This document shows positions 1 to 6,839 of a DNA stretch of 13,343 bases, piece by piece. Each line of letters starts with the position of its first letter. The first letter of the stretch is position 1. The stretch spans positions 1 through 13,343 of the forward strand of contig QNAH01000028.1 of assembly GCA_003641425.1 (NCBI GenBank). Reading direction: 5' to 3'. Position numbers and translations under genes: made by a program. This DNA is from Candidatus Zixiibacteriota bacterium (GTDB taxonomy: Bacteria; Zixibacteria; MSB-5A5; GN15; PGXB01). The notes beneath the pieces are model-generated. The model saw only the letters and a program-made list of their open reading frames with translations, was not told the DNA's origin and did no database searches.

Positions 1-281
1 AATTTCTCCGGATCAAGCACAATTCTCTCATCGGCGTTATCGAAATACCTCTGCCGAAATTCCGGCAGAGTATCCCGCTCCGGAAGCATATACTTGCCAT
101 GGAAATAATTTTCTTCGAAATCGGTGATTACCCTGACAAAAGAACCGTTGGAATACTCCAGCAAATCACCGTTCAAACTTTCGGCCAGCTTATGATAGCG
201 GCTGCCACCCTTTTTCTCTGCGGAACCTTCATCTGATTTAACAATATGCCGCGAGAATCGTCCCAGCTTATTTTGAAGCAT
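1..281 (-). CDS. N-terminal part of a possible YprB-type RNase H-like exonuclease (runs off the window)
   Basis: An open frame begins with ATG at 279-281 and stays open to the window edge, giving about 93 residues (MLQNKLGRFSRHIV...). The start overlaps the last 14 bases of the upstream HEAT-repeat gene, which suggests translational coupling; there is only a weak purine-rich stretch before it. The basic start, the segment with HKLAESLNGDLLEYSNG, then an HGKYMLPE-like stretch and a closing LDPEK, resemble the region that precedes the exonuclease DEDD motif (FLDTETTG) in YprB-like ribonuclease H-fold proteins. That catalytic core would lie just outside the window, so the assignment is from memory of the family and cannot be confirmed here. 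It is clearly coding in style, but another function is possible. Confidence 0.45.
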   Translation of the reverse strand, partial: MLQNKLGRFSRHIVKSDEGSAEKKGGSRYHKLAESLNGDLLEYSNGSFVRVITDFEENYFHGKYMLPERDTLPEFRQRYFDNADERIVLDPEK

Positions 282-1197
282 ACTTTTCAAGGACCTTTTC
301 GATGTAAAACAAAACCAGCGGATCCTTTTCGGAGCTGGAAAGTAATTCCACCGCCCCGCAGGCCAGTGATGAATTGCAGTTGAGTATCCCTTCCACCGCC
401 AGCGCCCGTCGCATCGGAGAAGGCGAGGTAAGCTGCGCGGTCAGGATCACTGCCGCGGAATCGCCGCCGATCAATCCCAGTGTCGTACAACCGAGATTGC
501 CCTGCAACTCATTTTCAAATACAAGTGAATCGCCGATAGCACTCAATGATTTCTTGCCGAATTTAACCAGCGCCTCTGAGGCACACATTCGTGCCCCGTA
601 AAAATCGTCGGCAAGCATTCCCACCAGATGGGGTACCGCCGCCTCGTTCATCAATTTTCCCCCGGCCACCGCCGCGGACTTGCGGACCAACCCGACCGTA
701 TCCGCTAATGCCCGGCTGACCGCCTCATAACCCCTTTCATTCCCGATATCTCCCAATGCCGCAACCGCGCTTGAGCGGATATGCCAGTCGCTGTGCCCGG
801 AAACATCTACAAGCCCATCGATTGCCGATGAATCGCCGATTTTACCCAGTATATAGCATGTCTTGCTGACCACTTCAGTATCCTCATCCGACAGCCGTGT
901 CAGCAGGGACGGTACAGCCACAGCGCCTATTTTAATCAAGACTTCACGAACAGTCCGGGCCTCGCGGGCTATTTTGATATCAATTTTCTCCACCATCCGC
1001 GGTACCGCCGCCTCGCCCATGGCCACCAGAGAATCCTGCGCCGGCTGGACCATATCACGGTATTTGATCTCGCCCGACGATGCTATAATAAAAAGCGAAT
1101 CCACTTTCCTCGCCGCCTCATTCGGCGGAGACGCATCGACAGCCGACACTTCAAGAGTCAGCAATAATACCATCAATATGTTTAAAGACATTTTCAT
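268..1197 (-). CDS. Secreted HEAT-repeat protein of unknown function
   Basis: A 309-residue protein with an N-terminal signal peptide: MKMSLN, a hydrophobic run to about residue 20, and a likely cleavage after V-D-A near residue 22. No lipobox cysteine is seen. From about residue 50 it is built of HEAT/PBS-lyase-type helical repeats of roughly 30 residues, with recurring patterns such as AVPSLLTRLSDED, TCYILGKIGDSSAIDGLV, AVAALGDIGNERGYEAV and AAVPHLVGMLADD. Such repeats form solenoids that bind proteins; no catalytic motif is visible. The ATG directly abuts the TAG stop of the upstream GDDxY-repeat gene (TAG at 1198-1200, ATG at 1195-1197), so the two are almost surely co-translated. An alternative in-frame ATG lies two codons downstream (MSLN). 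Probably periplasmic or exported; a partner of its upstream neighbour by context only. Confidence 0.85.
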   Translation of the reverse strand: MKMSLNILMVLLLTLEVSAVDASPPNEAARKVDSLFIIASSGEIKYRDMVQPAQDSLVAMGEAAVPRMVEKIDIKIAREARTVREVLIKIGAVAVPSLLTRLSDEDTEVVSKTCYILGKIGDSSAIDGLVDVSGHSDWHIRSSAVAALGDIGNERGYEAVSRALADTVGLVRKSAAVAGGKLMNEAAVPHLVGMLADDFYGARMCASEALVKFGKKSLSAIGDSLVFENELQGNLGCTTLGLIGGDSAAVILTAQLTSPSPMRRALAVEGILNCNSSLACGAVELLSSSEKDPLVLFYIEKVLEKYASK

Positions 1198-3153
1198 CTA
1201 TTCACCATCCGTCCCGGTCGAATCAGTCTTCCAAAATTCAATATCCATCCCGCCGCCCCATTTTGAATCGCTCTTCCAGTAACTGTCGTCCTTGCCATAC
1301 CCGGTGTATATGTCTCTCCCGGCCATATCGATAAACAGGCCGATCGAGCCAAAATCACGCCGGGGATTGCCGTAACCATGTGTGTTGCGTTTCTCACGGA
1401 CATAATACCTGTCATCACCGCGGTCGTCGATAAGAAGCCCGATACCGTTGGCCGAACCGGCCGCCTGCGAAAGATCGTCAGCCTGGTATATATCATCACC
1501 CTCCCGATCGAGAATTATACCGCAGGCATAATCATGACCGACTCCCTGCATCAATCCCTTACCCCGATAAAAATCATCGCCCCTCTCATCTACCAGCACC
1601 CCCAGCGAAAGATGTACCCCGGTCCCCTGCGCGTACTGATAAGATACGTATTGATCATTGCCGTCGGAATCACAAATCAGCCCCAGTGACCACCAGTAAC
1701 TGGCTCCCTGGCCGAATATATCGGAAACATAATTATCATTACCGCTATAATCCAGGATGGCGCCGATTCCGCCCCCGCCATAAGGCTGAAGCCCATGGCC
1801 GAACCCCTGTGACAGCGATAGGTAATGGACATTGGCCCCGGCCAGCCCGTAGGTTTCGGTGTATTTCCCGCCGGCCTGATACTGGTCATTGCCCTCGTAG
1901 TCGGCAATCAAGCCTACACCTTCCACCAGACCGCACCCCTGTGCAAAAAGAGCCGCTGAATACAGATCGGCCCCGCTCATATCGAGAATAATCCCCGCGC
2001 CGAAAGTCGCGGCACCCTGAGTATGCGTGTCACCATAATATTTATCGCTGCCACCGCCGTCATAAAGCAAACCCAGGCCGAAATACCCGGATCCGCAAGA
2101 AAAATTCCCCCCATTGTAAATATCATCGCCTTCAAGATCATATAGAAGCCCGGCCGAAAAGCACCCCGAGCCGATCACAAAATCCGATTTGGCATTATAA
2201 ATGTCATTACCCGACATATCGATTATAATGGTCCCGTGAGCAGAATCGGGATTATACGACAGCTCATAAATATCATTACCGCCGAAATCCAGAATAAAAT
2301 GATATTCGCCGCGATAAACATCATCACCGACCCCGCCGATGGCCCAATGTTCGTGAGAACCGAGATATTCTGCGATACCGGCCTGCGGTGGAAGCTCGAT
2401 CGTGTCCGACAGCATCTGTTCCACCGACAAGTTGCCCGCCTTTATATCATCCTGAAACCGCATAACCTCGTTATAAAATGAACCCGCGGCATCGATCCCG
2501 GCCAGGATAATAAAATCCTTTTTTATCTTTGTCGCAAAGCCGACAAATCTTTTTGTATATTGCTCCTCAACTTTCTGAATCGAGTCGAGCACATCGACCG
2601 GCTTATTGACATCGACGGTATCTTCGAGCACCGACTGTTTAAATTCATCTAAAAGAAATTTCCTGTCTTCGGCATTGACCAGGGCCATGGTCGAATCAAG
2701 CGCCCTGGGAAAACGGTCATACAAAAAAGAATGTGCCTTCATCAGAAGACGGTTCAGTTCCACGGAGTTATAATATAGGTTAATTCCCGCATAAAGATTT
2801 TCGTCTTCCGGCATACGGTACCGCCTCAAAACAGCGGTCTGCGTTTCTTTCCGCAGATTTTCGAAAACAAATCGCAAAACCGGCTCAGGCTGACCGCCTT
2901 GGCAGTTGCTCTTGAATCTCTCCGCAAATTCGATCATCTTATATGGGCGATCCATCAGATCCGCGACTGTCTCCAGCCTGAAACTATCCTTTTTGGCGTA
3001 ATCATCCCTGAAATGTATATCTGACGGCTTCAGATTCAAAAGCGCCGTTAGATGTTCGACCGCCTGGCGTTCAAACACCGAATCAGGCATTTCCTGGGCC
3101 CACAAACCCGTAAATGCCAGAATAATCATAATCACAATTATCGAGGTTTTCAT
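1198..3153 (-). CDS. Secreted GDDxY-repeat (putative beta-solenoid) protein
   Basis: A 651-residue protein of no family I recognise by name. Residues 1-19 are a clear signal peptide (MKTSIIVIMI..., cleavage likely LWA/QE). Residues about 21-270 form a charged, mainly helical domain without cysteines beyond C74. Residues 276-616 carry thirteen copies of a G-[DNSAR]-D-x-Y motif, at 276, 292, 315, 342, 368, 394, 421, 471, 498, 525, 552, 579 and 612. The modal spacing is 26-27. Each unit typically reads GDDxY, variable residues, QG or SG, then G-hydrophobic-G-[LI]-[LI]-x-D before the next motif. This resembles a parallel beta-helix or beta-roll, possibly Ca2+ binding like RTX repeats, but it is not the RTX nonapeptide. 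The tail (617-651) is polar with a WKSDSKWGGGMD segment. No Shine-Dalgarno is apparent before the ATG. The HEAT gene follows without a gap. Confidence 0.85.
   Translation of the reverse strand: MKTSIIVIMIILAFTGLWAQEMPDSVFERQAVEHLTALLNLKPSDIHFRDDYAKKDSFRLETVADLMDRPYKMIEFAERFKSNCQGGQPEPVLRFVFENLRKETQTAVLRRYRMPEDENLYAGINLYYNSVELNRLLMKAHSFLYDRFPRALDSTMALVNAEDRKFLLDEFKQSVLEDTVDVNKPVDVLDSIQKVEEQYTKRFVGFATKIKKDFIILAGIDAAGSFYNEVMRFQDDIKAGNLSVEQMLSDTIELPPQAGIAEYLGSHEHWAIGGVGDDVYRGEYHFILDFGGNDIYELSYNPDSAHGTIIIDMSGNDIYNAKSDFVIGSGCFSAGLLYDLEGDDIYNGGNFSCGSGYFGLGLLYDGGGSDKYYGDTHTQGAATFGAGIILDMSGADLYSAALFAQGCGLVEGVGLIADYEGNDQYQAGGKYTETYGLAGANVHYLSLSQGFGHGLQPYGGGGIGAILDYSGNDNYVSDIFGQGASYWWSLGLICDSDGNDQYVSYQYAQGTGVHLSLGVLVDERGDDFYRGKGLMQGVGHDYACGIILDREGDDIYQADDLSQAAGSANGIGLLIDDRGDDRYYVREKRNTHGYGNPRRDFGSIGLFIDMAGRDIYTGYGKDDSYWKSDSKWGGGMDIEFWKTDSTGTDGE
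1306..2328 (-). repeat. Coding region for thirteen GxDxY protein repeats
   Basis: This part of the gene encodes residues 276-616, where the G-x-D-x-Y motif recurs thirteen times. Eight of the twelve intervals are 26 or 27 residues. The exceptions are 16 and 23 near the start, 50 between the seventh and eighth copies (a glycine-rich insertion with PYGGGGIG), and 33 before the last. The units are diverged in amino-acid sequence; I did not see long identical DNA repeats, so this appears to be an old, stable array rather than a recent expansion. Confidence 0.85.
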
Positions 3154-3181
3154 AAATCACAATTAATGTTAGTTGATTAAC

Positions 3182-3204
3182 GCGGTCAATTATTTTTTGA
3201 CCGC
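3182..3204 (-). terminator. Hairpin between operon parts; weak or non-canonical terminator
   Basis: A perfect 8-bp inverted repeat (GCGGTCAA at 3182-3189 and TTGACCGC at 3197-3204) with a 7-nt A/T loop lies 11 bases after the stop of the methyltransferase gene. Neither strand has a U-tract right after the stem, so it is not a standard intrinsic terminator. It could act as an attenuator, a 3'-end stabiliser or a processing boundary between the glycan operon and the GDDxY-repeat gene. Confidence 0.4.
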
Positions 3205-3214
3205 AATCCGAACA

Positions 3215-3988
3215 TCATTTTCTCTTTGTAAGCACCCAGACCCAGGCCGGAAACAACGGATATATCATGGTAAACAGCCGCCGCGGCAATCGCGATATAA
3301 TATTACCCCGTTTGATAACATCGTCGGCATAAAATTCTTCCGGGTTCTCAAAAATCATGTTGGTGTAGTCGTGACGCCAGAAATTGCGGGTTAATGACTT
3401 GAGCTTTCCCAGCGATAACAATTTAACATCATAAACCCCCTTCTTACCCGCCAGTATCATGTATATATCCGCCAGTCGATGCGGCAGCCACGATAAAAAT
3501 GGCAGAAAATAATGCCCCTCGATCAGAACATATCGATTGCCGGCGCCGAAATAACAGAAACCGTCATATTTCAACACCCGGTATATCTCCGACATCAACC
3601 CTTCCTGATTGTCCACATGCTCATATATCTGGTTGCAGATAACAACATCGATACTATTATCCGCCAGGGCCGTATCCGTTCCGTCGGAGCACAAATACTC
3701 GATATTTTTCTGCTGATGGTTCCTCCGCCCCCACTTCAGTCCCTCACGATCGACATCGAGAGCGATCACCCTATCGAAATTTTCCGCAAAACGCTCCGTC
3801 ATAATACCTGTCGAGGAACCCAGGTCAAGACAGACCAGCTCATTTAACGGCCTGAACGAAAAATGCTGGCATACCGCTATCACCTTGTCCGCCTTTTTCT
3901 GACGTGTCTCAATATCATATAGTACCGGAAACCGCTCCGAAAAGGTCCCCATATTCTCATTCATTCTGGTTCGGGTATCGACTGTCAT
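3215..3988 (-). CDS. Class I SAM-dependent methyltransferase (Methyltransf_11 type)
   Basis: A 257-residue Rossmann-fold methyltransferase. The SAM-binding motif I is LDLGSSTG (residues 54-61), followed by the acidic end of strand 2 (ALDVD, 76-80), motif II SDGTDTALADNSIDVVICN (101-119) and a post-motif Y-E-H-V plus EIYRVLKYDG. This order is typical of Methyltransf_11 enzymes that act on small molecules or glycans. A hydrophobic/amphipathic stretch at about 159-180 and a basic C-terminus (LTKRK) may bring it to the membrane. Its ATG overlaps the preceding stop (ATGA at 3985-3988) and has a strong GAGGAG ribosome binding site 5 nt upstream, so it is the last gene of the tightly coupled glycan operon. 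The substrate is unknown; a sugar or lipid-linked intermediate is inferred from the neighbours. Confidence 0.85.
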   Translation of the reverse strand: MTVDTRTRMNENMGTFSERFPVLYDIETRQKKADKVIAVCQHFSFRPLNELVCLDLGSSTGIMTERFAENFDRVIALDVDREGLKWGRRNHQQKNIEYLCSDGTDTALADNSIDVVICNQIYEHVDNQEGLMSEIYRVLKYDGFCYFGAGNRYVLIEGHYFLPFLSWLPHRLADIYMILAGKKGVYDVKLLSLGKLKSLTRNFWRHDYTNMIFENPEEFYADDVIKRGNIISRLPRRLFTMIYPLFPAWVWVLTKRK

Positions 3989-4659
3989 AATCTCCTCAAC
4001 TTATAAATCGATGCTATTGCCAGCAAAGACGGAAACAACTGCGTCAGCGGCATGAACAGCTTTGTCAGGATCTTCCACGTCGGCGGGATAATCGGTACAT
4101 AACGCCGCCCGACGACAGTCAGGTTGATCTTCTCGAACAACTCCCTGTCGCGCGATGGCGCGAACAGCCGCACATGAGAGTGATCGAAATGCCCCAGGTG
4201 CGACCGGCCTAACAATATTTTCAATCGCGATACTATATGAAATTCATTGGGCACCGAGATGACCATCTCGCCGTCATCGTTCAATGCATCCTTGAGTCTT
4301 TTTAGAGCCCGGCGCGGATAGTACAACTGCTGAAGCACCTCCAGGCAGAGAATAACATCATACTTTTCATACGGCTCATCCCGTTCGATATCAAGTATCA
4401 TCGCCCGATGACCCTTCTGTGTGACCATCGTGATGATCTCCGGAGAGATATCCGAACCGGTAACCTCGAACCCGAGACCCGCGAAATAATCCAGTATCAC
4501 ACCGCGGCCGCAACCCAGATCGAACAGTTTGCCCGATTCCTTGCTCAATAATCGATGCACCATCCCCGCCCGCTGAAACGAACGCGGATCGGTCTTGGCA
4601 TCCGGTTGCCCCTGCCAGTACTGATCGAAATATACCTGTTTTTCTTCAAGCGTCGGCAT
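3985..4659 (-). CDS. Class I SAM-dependent methyltransferase, glycan-operon member
   Basis: A 224-residue methyltransferase. Motif I is LFDLGCGRG (45-53), with the strand-2 acidic residue at D70 (VTGSD), an ILCLEVLQQL segment (103-112) in place of the post-II region, and DALNDDGEMVISVPN (124-138) for strand 5. The distal half contains H-x-G-H-F-D-H-S-H-V-R-L-F (about 153-166), a histidine-rich pattern I associate with UbiG-like or Methyltransf_23/25 enzymes in surface-polysaccharide clusters. It is only distantly similar to the next methyltransferase, so this is not a simple duplication. It overlaps the upstream GT4 gene by 14 nt and the downstream methyltransferase by 4 nt. Substrate unknown; glycan O-methylation is an inference from context. 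Confidence 0.85.
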   Translation of the reverse strand: MPTLEEKQVYFDQYWQGQPDAKTDPRSFQRAGMVHRLLSKESGKLFDLGCGRGVILDYFAGLGFEVTGSDISPEIITMVTQKGHRAMILDIERDEPYEKYDVILCLEVLQQLYYPRRALKRLKDALNDDGEMVISVPNEFHIVSRLKILLGRSHLGHFDHSHVRLFAPSRDRELFEKINLTVVGRRYVPIIPPTWKILTKLFMPLTQLFPSLLAIASIYKLRRL

Positions 4660-5821
4660 GACTGCACTCTTTCGTCTCTATCGCCTGAGCTATCGTCTCC
4701 AGCCACCCCCTGATTGCCATGACGGAATTACATATATCAAGTTCGCTCAGCGCCGCCTGACAATTCGCCGCGCACTGGGCCGCCCCGGCAAGTATTTCCT
4801 CCATCTTTTCCGCCAGCGCCCCGACATCCCCTGCCGGATAATGATACCCCGCTTTATACCGGTCGACAAAATACGGCATATCTCCGACATCAGAACATAT
4901 CACCGGTACCCCGGCCTGCATAGCCTCGCCGAATGTCAGCGGAAGCGAGTCGGCGTGCGACGGTATAACCGCCGCCGTGGAATTTACCAGCAGTTCATTT
5001 ATTTCACATCGCGGCAAATAACCGTGACTTGCCACCGAATTACTCAGATGATATTCTTCGATCATCTTTTTCAATTGCGTTTCGGCCCGGCCGGTACCGA
5101 TATAATCAAGCCTATAATCGGAATGGCGTTTGACAAATATTCTAAACGCCTCCAGCAGGTCAAAAACACCTTTGCTCTTTTCCACACGGCCGACACAAAC
5201 AAATCCTTTGGCTGGTATCTCAGGTCTGACCGCGTCAATTTCGATAGCATGATAGCTGGGTATAAATTGACATTCTTTTCCGGCCAGCGCCTTGACTTTT
5301 ACAGCCAGTTCATAACCGTCGGCATAAAGCCGATGAGAATTTTTCAATACTTTCACTATGATTTTTCCAACAATCGGTAACTGCGCCCAGCTGTTTATAT
5401 CCGAACCAAGCGCCCAGACGGCGAATGGGATATCGTACTTTTCGGATAACCTTTCAGCGATATATCCCGAAGGCGCCGCCCAGAGTGCGAGAATCCCGTC
5501 ATATTTGTTCCGATTCAGGAGCTTGGCGGCGGTTTCATAACCGCGCTGAAAATACCGTTTGATCTTAAGGATACTGGCCGGGTGATACAACGGCAACTGC
5601 GATATCACCCTGGAACCGTCCGACCAGCGGAAAACATGCACCGCATCATCAATATAATCCTTACCGCCGTACTGCGATTGATAGTATGGGGTAACCACGT
5701 CGGTTTGAATATTATCGGCTTCAAGCGCCTTTCTGAAATCATGCACGAACGGCGAGGCGACATCATCCGGTCCGGCCGGATAACGGTTAGTTATGATCAA
5801 CAGTCGTTTTTTTGATTGCAT
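4646..5821 (-). CDS. GT4-family (GT-B fold) glycosyltransferase
   Basis: A 391-residue retaining glycosyltransferase of the GT4 type, cytoplasmic or membrane-associated. The N-terminal acceptor domain (NRYPAGPDDVASPFVHDFRKAL, ALWAAPSGYIAERL, WALGSDINSW) is followed by the donor domain starting near residue 205. That part has FVCVGRVEKSKGVFDLLEAF (207-226) and the nucleotide-sugar signature DSLPLTFGEAMQAGVPVICSD (291-311). The usual EX7E pair appears as D291-X7-E299. I place the start at the ATG at 5819-5821 (MQSKKRLL) because AGGA sits 5 nt before it; an ATG two codons upstream would overlap that ribosome binding site. The start lies inside the end of the GT2 gene (35-nt overlap), indicating coupling. 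Donor and acceptor sugars cannot be told from sequence. Confidence 0.88.
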   Translation of the reverse strand: MQSKKRLLIITNRYPAGPDDVASPFVHDFRKALEADNIQTDVVTPYYQSQYGGKDYIDDAVHVFRWSDGSRVISQLPLYHPASILKIKRYFQRGYETAAKLLNRNKYDGILALWAAPSGYIAERLSEKYDIPFAVWALGSDINSWAQLPIVGKIIVKVLKNSHRLYADGYELAVKVKALAGKECQFIPSYHAIEIDAVRPEIPAKGFVCVGRVEKSKGVFDLLEAFRIFVKRHSDYRLDYIGTGRAETQLKKMIEEYHLSNSVASHGYLPRCEINELLVNSTAAVIPSHADSLPLTFGEAMQAGVPVICSDVGDMPYFVDRYKAGYHYPAGDVGALAEKMEEILAGAAQCAANCQAALSELDICNSVMAIRGWLETIAQAIETKECSHADA

Positions 5822-6839
5822 GTTCATCCTGAATAATTACTCCATCATTTTTTCCGCAAACAGGTGCATCATACGACCTTGGATTTGACGATTCGATCAT
5901 CTCTTCGATCTTGTGCTGGTGGTTCTGAAGCTTATAGACTTCCTTGCGCAGCCCGACCATCTGCGTTCCCAAAAACCCGAACAATATCACCTGAAGACCC
6001 GACACAAACAGCAGGACCATCAGGGTCATCAGCGGACGGTTGGGATTGAGCGCCGCTATCTGCCACAGGTAGATCATATATGCCCCGATTCCCAGTCCTG
6101 CCGCGATCAGCAGAAAACCGGCCAGCCCGAACAGAAGCGAAGGACGTTCGAAAAACGAAAATACAAGATGCGACAATGCCGTCGCTTTGAATCGGAATTT
6201 GGACTTGCCCTTTTTCCGGGAACGAAGCACCGCCGGGAATTCAAGCGGGACAAAACCAGAAGCCAGGGCCTTCGAAAGTATTTCCAGGTGTATCTCCTTT
6301 TTGTCCGACTCGAGATCGAGCCGCTTGACCACTTCCGCCTTGTAACCGCGCAAAATACCCGTCAGAGTCTTGATTTTACCGCGCATGGCCGACGATAATA
6401 TAATATTACCCAGCTTCGATATCATCAGGCGCTTGAACGGCACATCTTCGGTCCCGCCGTCATGCATATAAGGCGAACCGATAACAAAATCGACTTCGGG
6501 ATTATCTTTCAATAGACGGTACATCACCGTCAGGTATTCCTCCGAATAAGACAGGTCGCAGTCGATCGTCAATATATATTTCCCGCGCGCTGCCTTGATT
6601 CCGGTCCGAATCGCCTTACCCCGGCCGGCATTGATCCTGTACCCGACATAGCGGATACGCGGGTCCTCGGCGGCGTATGCCTTTATCTTATCGGCCGTAT
6701 CGTCGGTCGAACCGTCATCGACCCCCAGTATCTCGAAACTTTGACCGGTGATGGTCAAAGCCGCCGCCATTCTCTCGAGGTTTTGCGGGATATTGGCCGC
6801 TTCGTTATATGATGGTACAACTACCGAAATCTCAATCAT
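5787..6839 (-). CDS. Membrane-anchored GT2 glycosyltransferase (DPM1/GtrB-like)
   Basis: A 350-residue inverting GT2 enzyme. The catalytic domain has SVVVPSYNEAANI (5-17), the nucleotide-binding DDGSTDDT (41-48), NAGRGKAIRTG (70-80) and the metal-binding DxD as D93-C-D95. Two C-terminal membrane helices follow at about 233-259 and 270-296, then a 50-residue cytoplasmic-looking tail. This arrangement is known from polyprenyl-phosphate sugar synthases such as GtrB and dolichol-phosphate mannose synthase. The likely role is to load a sugar onto undecaprenyl phosphate for a GT-C transferase. The immediate upstream gene is such a GT-C candidate (DUF2723) and overlaps it by 8 nt, which supports a donor-acceptor pairing (inference). 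The tail ends with IDRR-free polar sequence and overlaps the GT4 start. Confidence 0.88.
   Translation of the reverse strand: MIEISVVVPSYNEAANIPQNLERMAAALTITGQSFEILGVDDGSTDDTADKIKAYAAEDPRIRYVGYRINAGRGKAIRTGIKAARGKYILTIDCDLSYSEEYLTVMYRLLKDNPEVDFVIGSPYMHDGGTEDVPFKRLMISKLGNIILSSAMRGKIKTLTGILRGYKAEVVKRLDLESDKKEIHLEILSKALASGFVPLEFPAVLRSRKKGKSKFRFKATALSHLVFSFFERPSLLFGLAGFLLIAAGLGIGAYMIYLWQIAALNPNRPLMTLMVLLFVSGLQVILFGFLGTQMVGLRKEVYKLQNHQHKIEEMIESSNPRSYDAPVCGKNDGVIIQDEHAIKKTTVDHN

Noticed and set aside
1306..2328. Interpretation of the repeats as a classical RTX toxin domain
   Set aside because: The period is about 27 residues with GxDxY, not the GGxGxDxUx nonapeptide, and there are no type I secretion genes nearby.
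3154..3204. TTGACC as a -35 box for the GDDxY-repeat gene
   Set aside because: The matching -10 would be poor and would start transcription only a few bases before the ATG.
4658..5380. A 240-codon plus-strand open frame inside the GT4 gene
   Set aside because: Composition is Arg/His-rich and unlike a real protein, and the opposite strand encodes an unmistakable glycosyltransferase.
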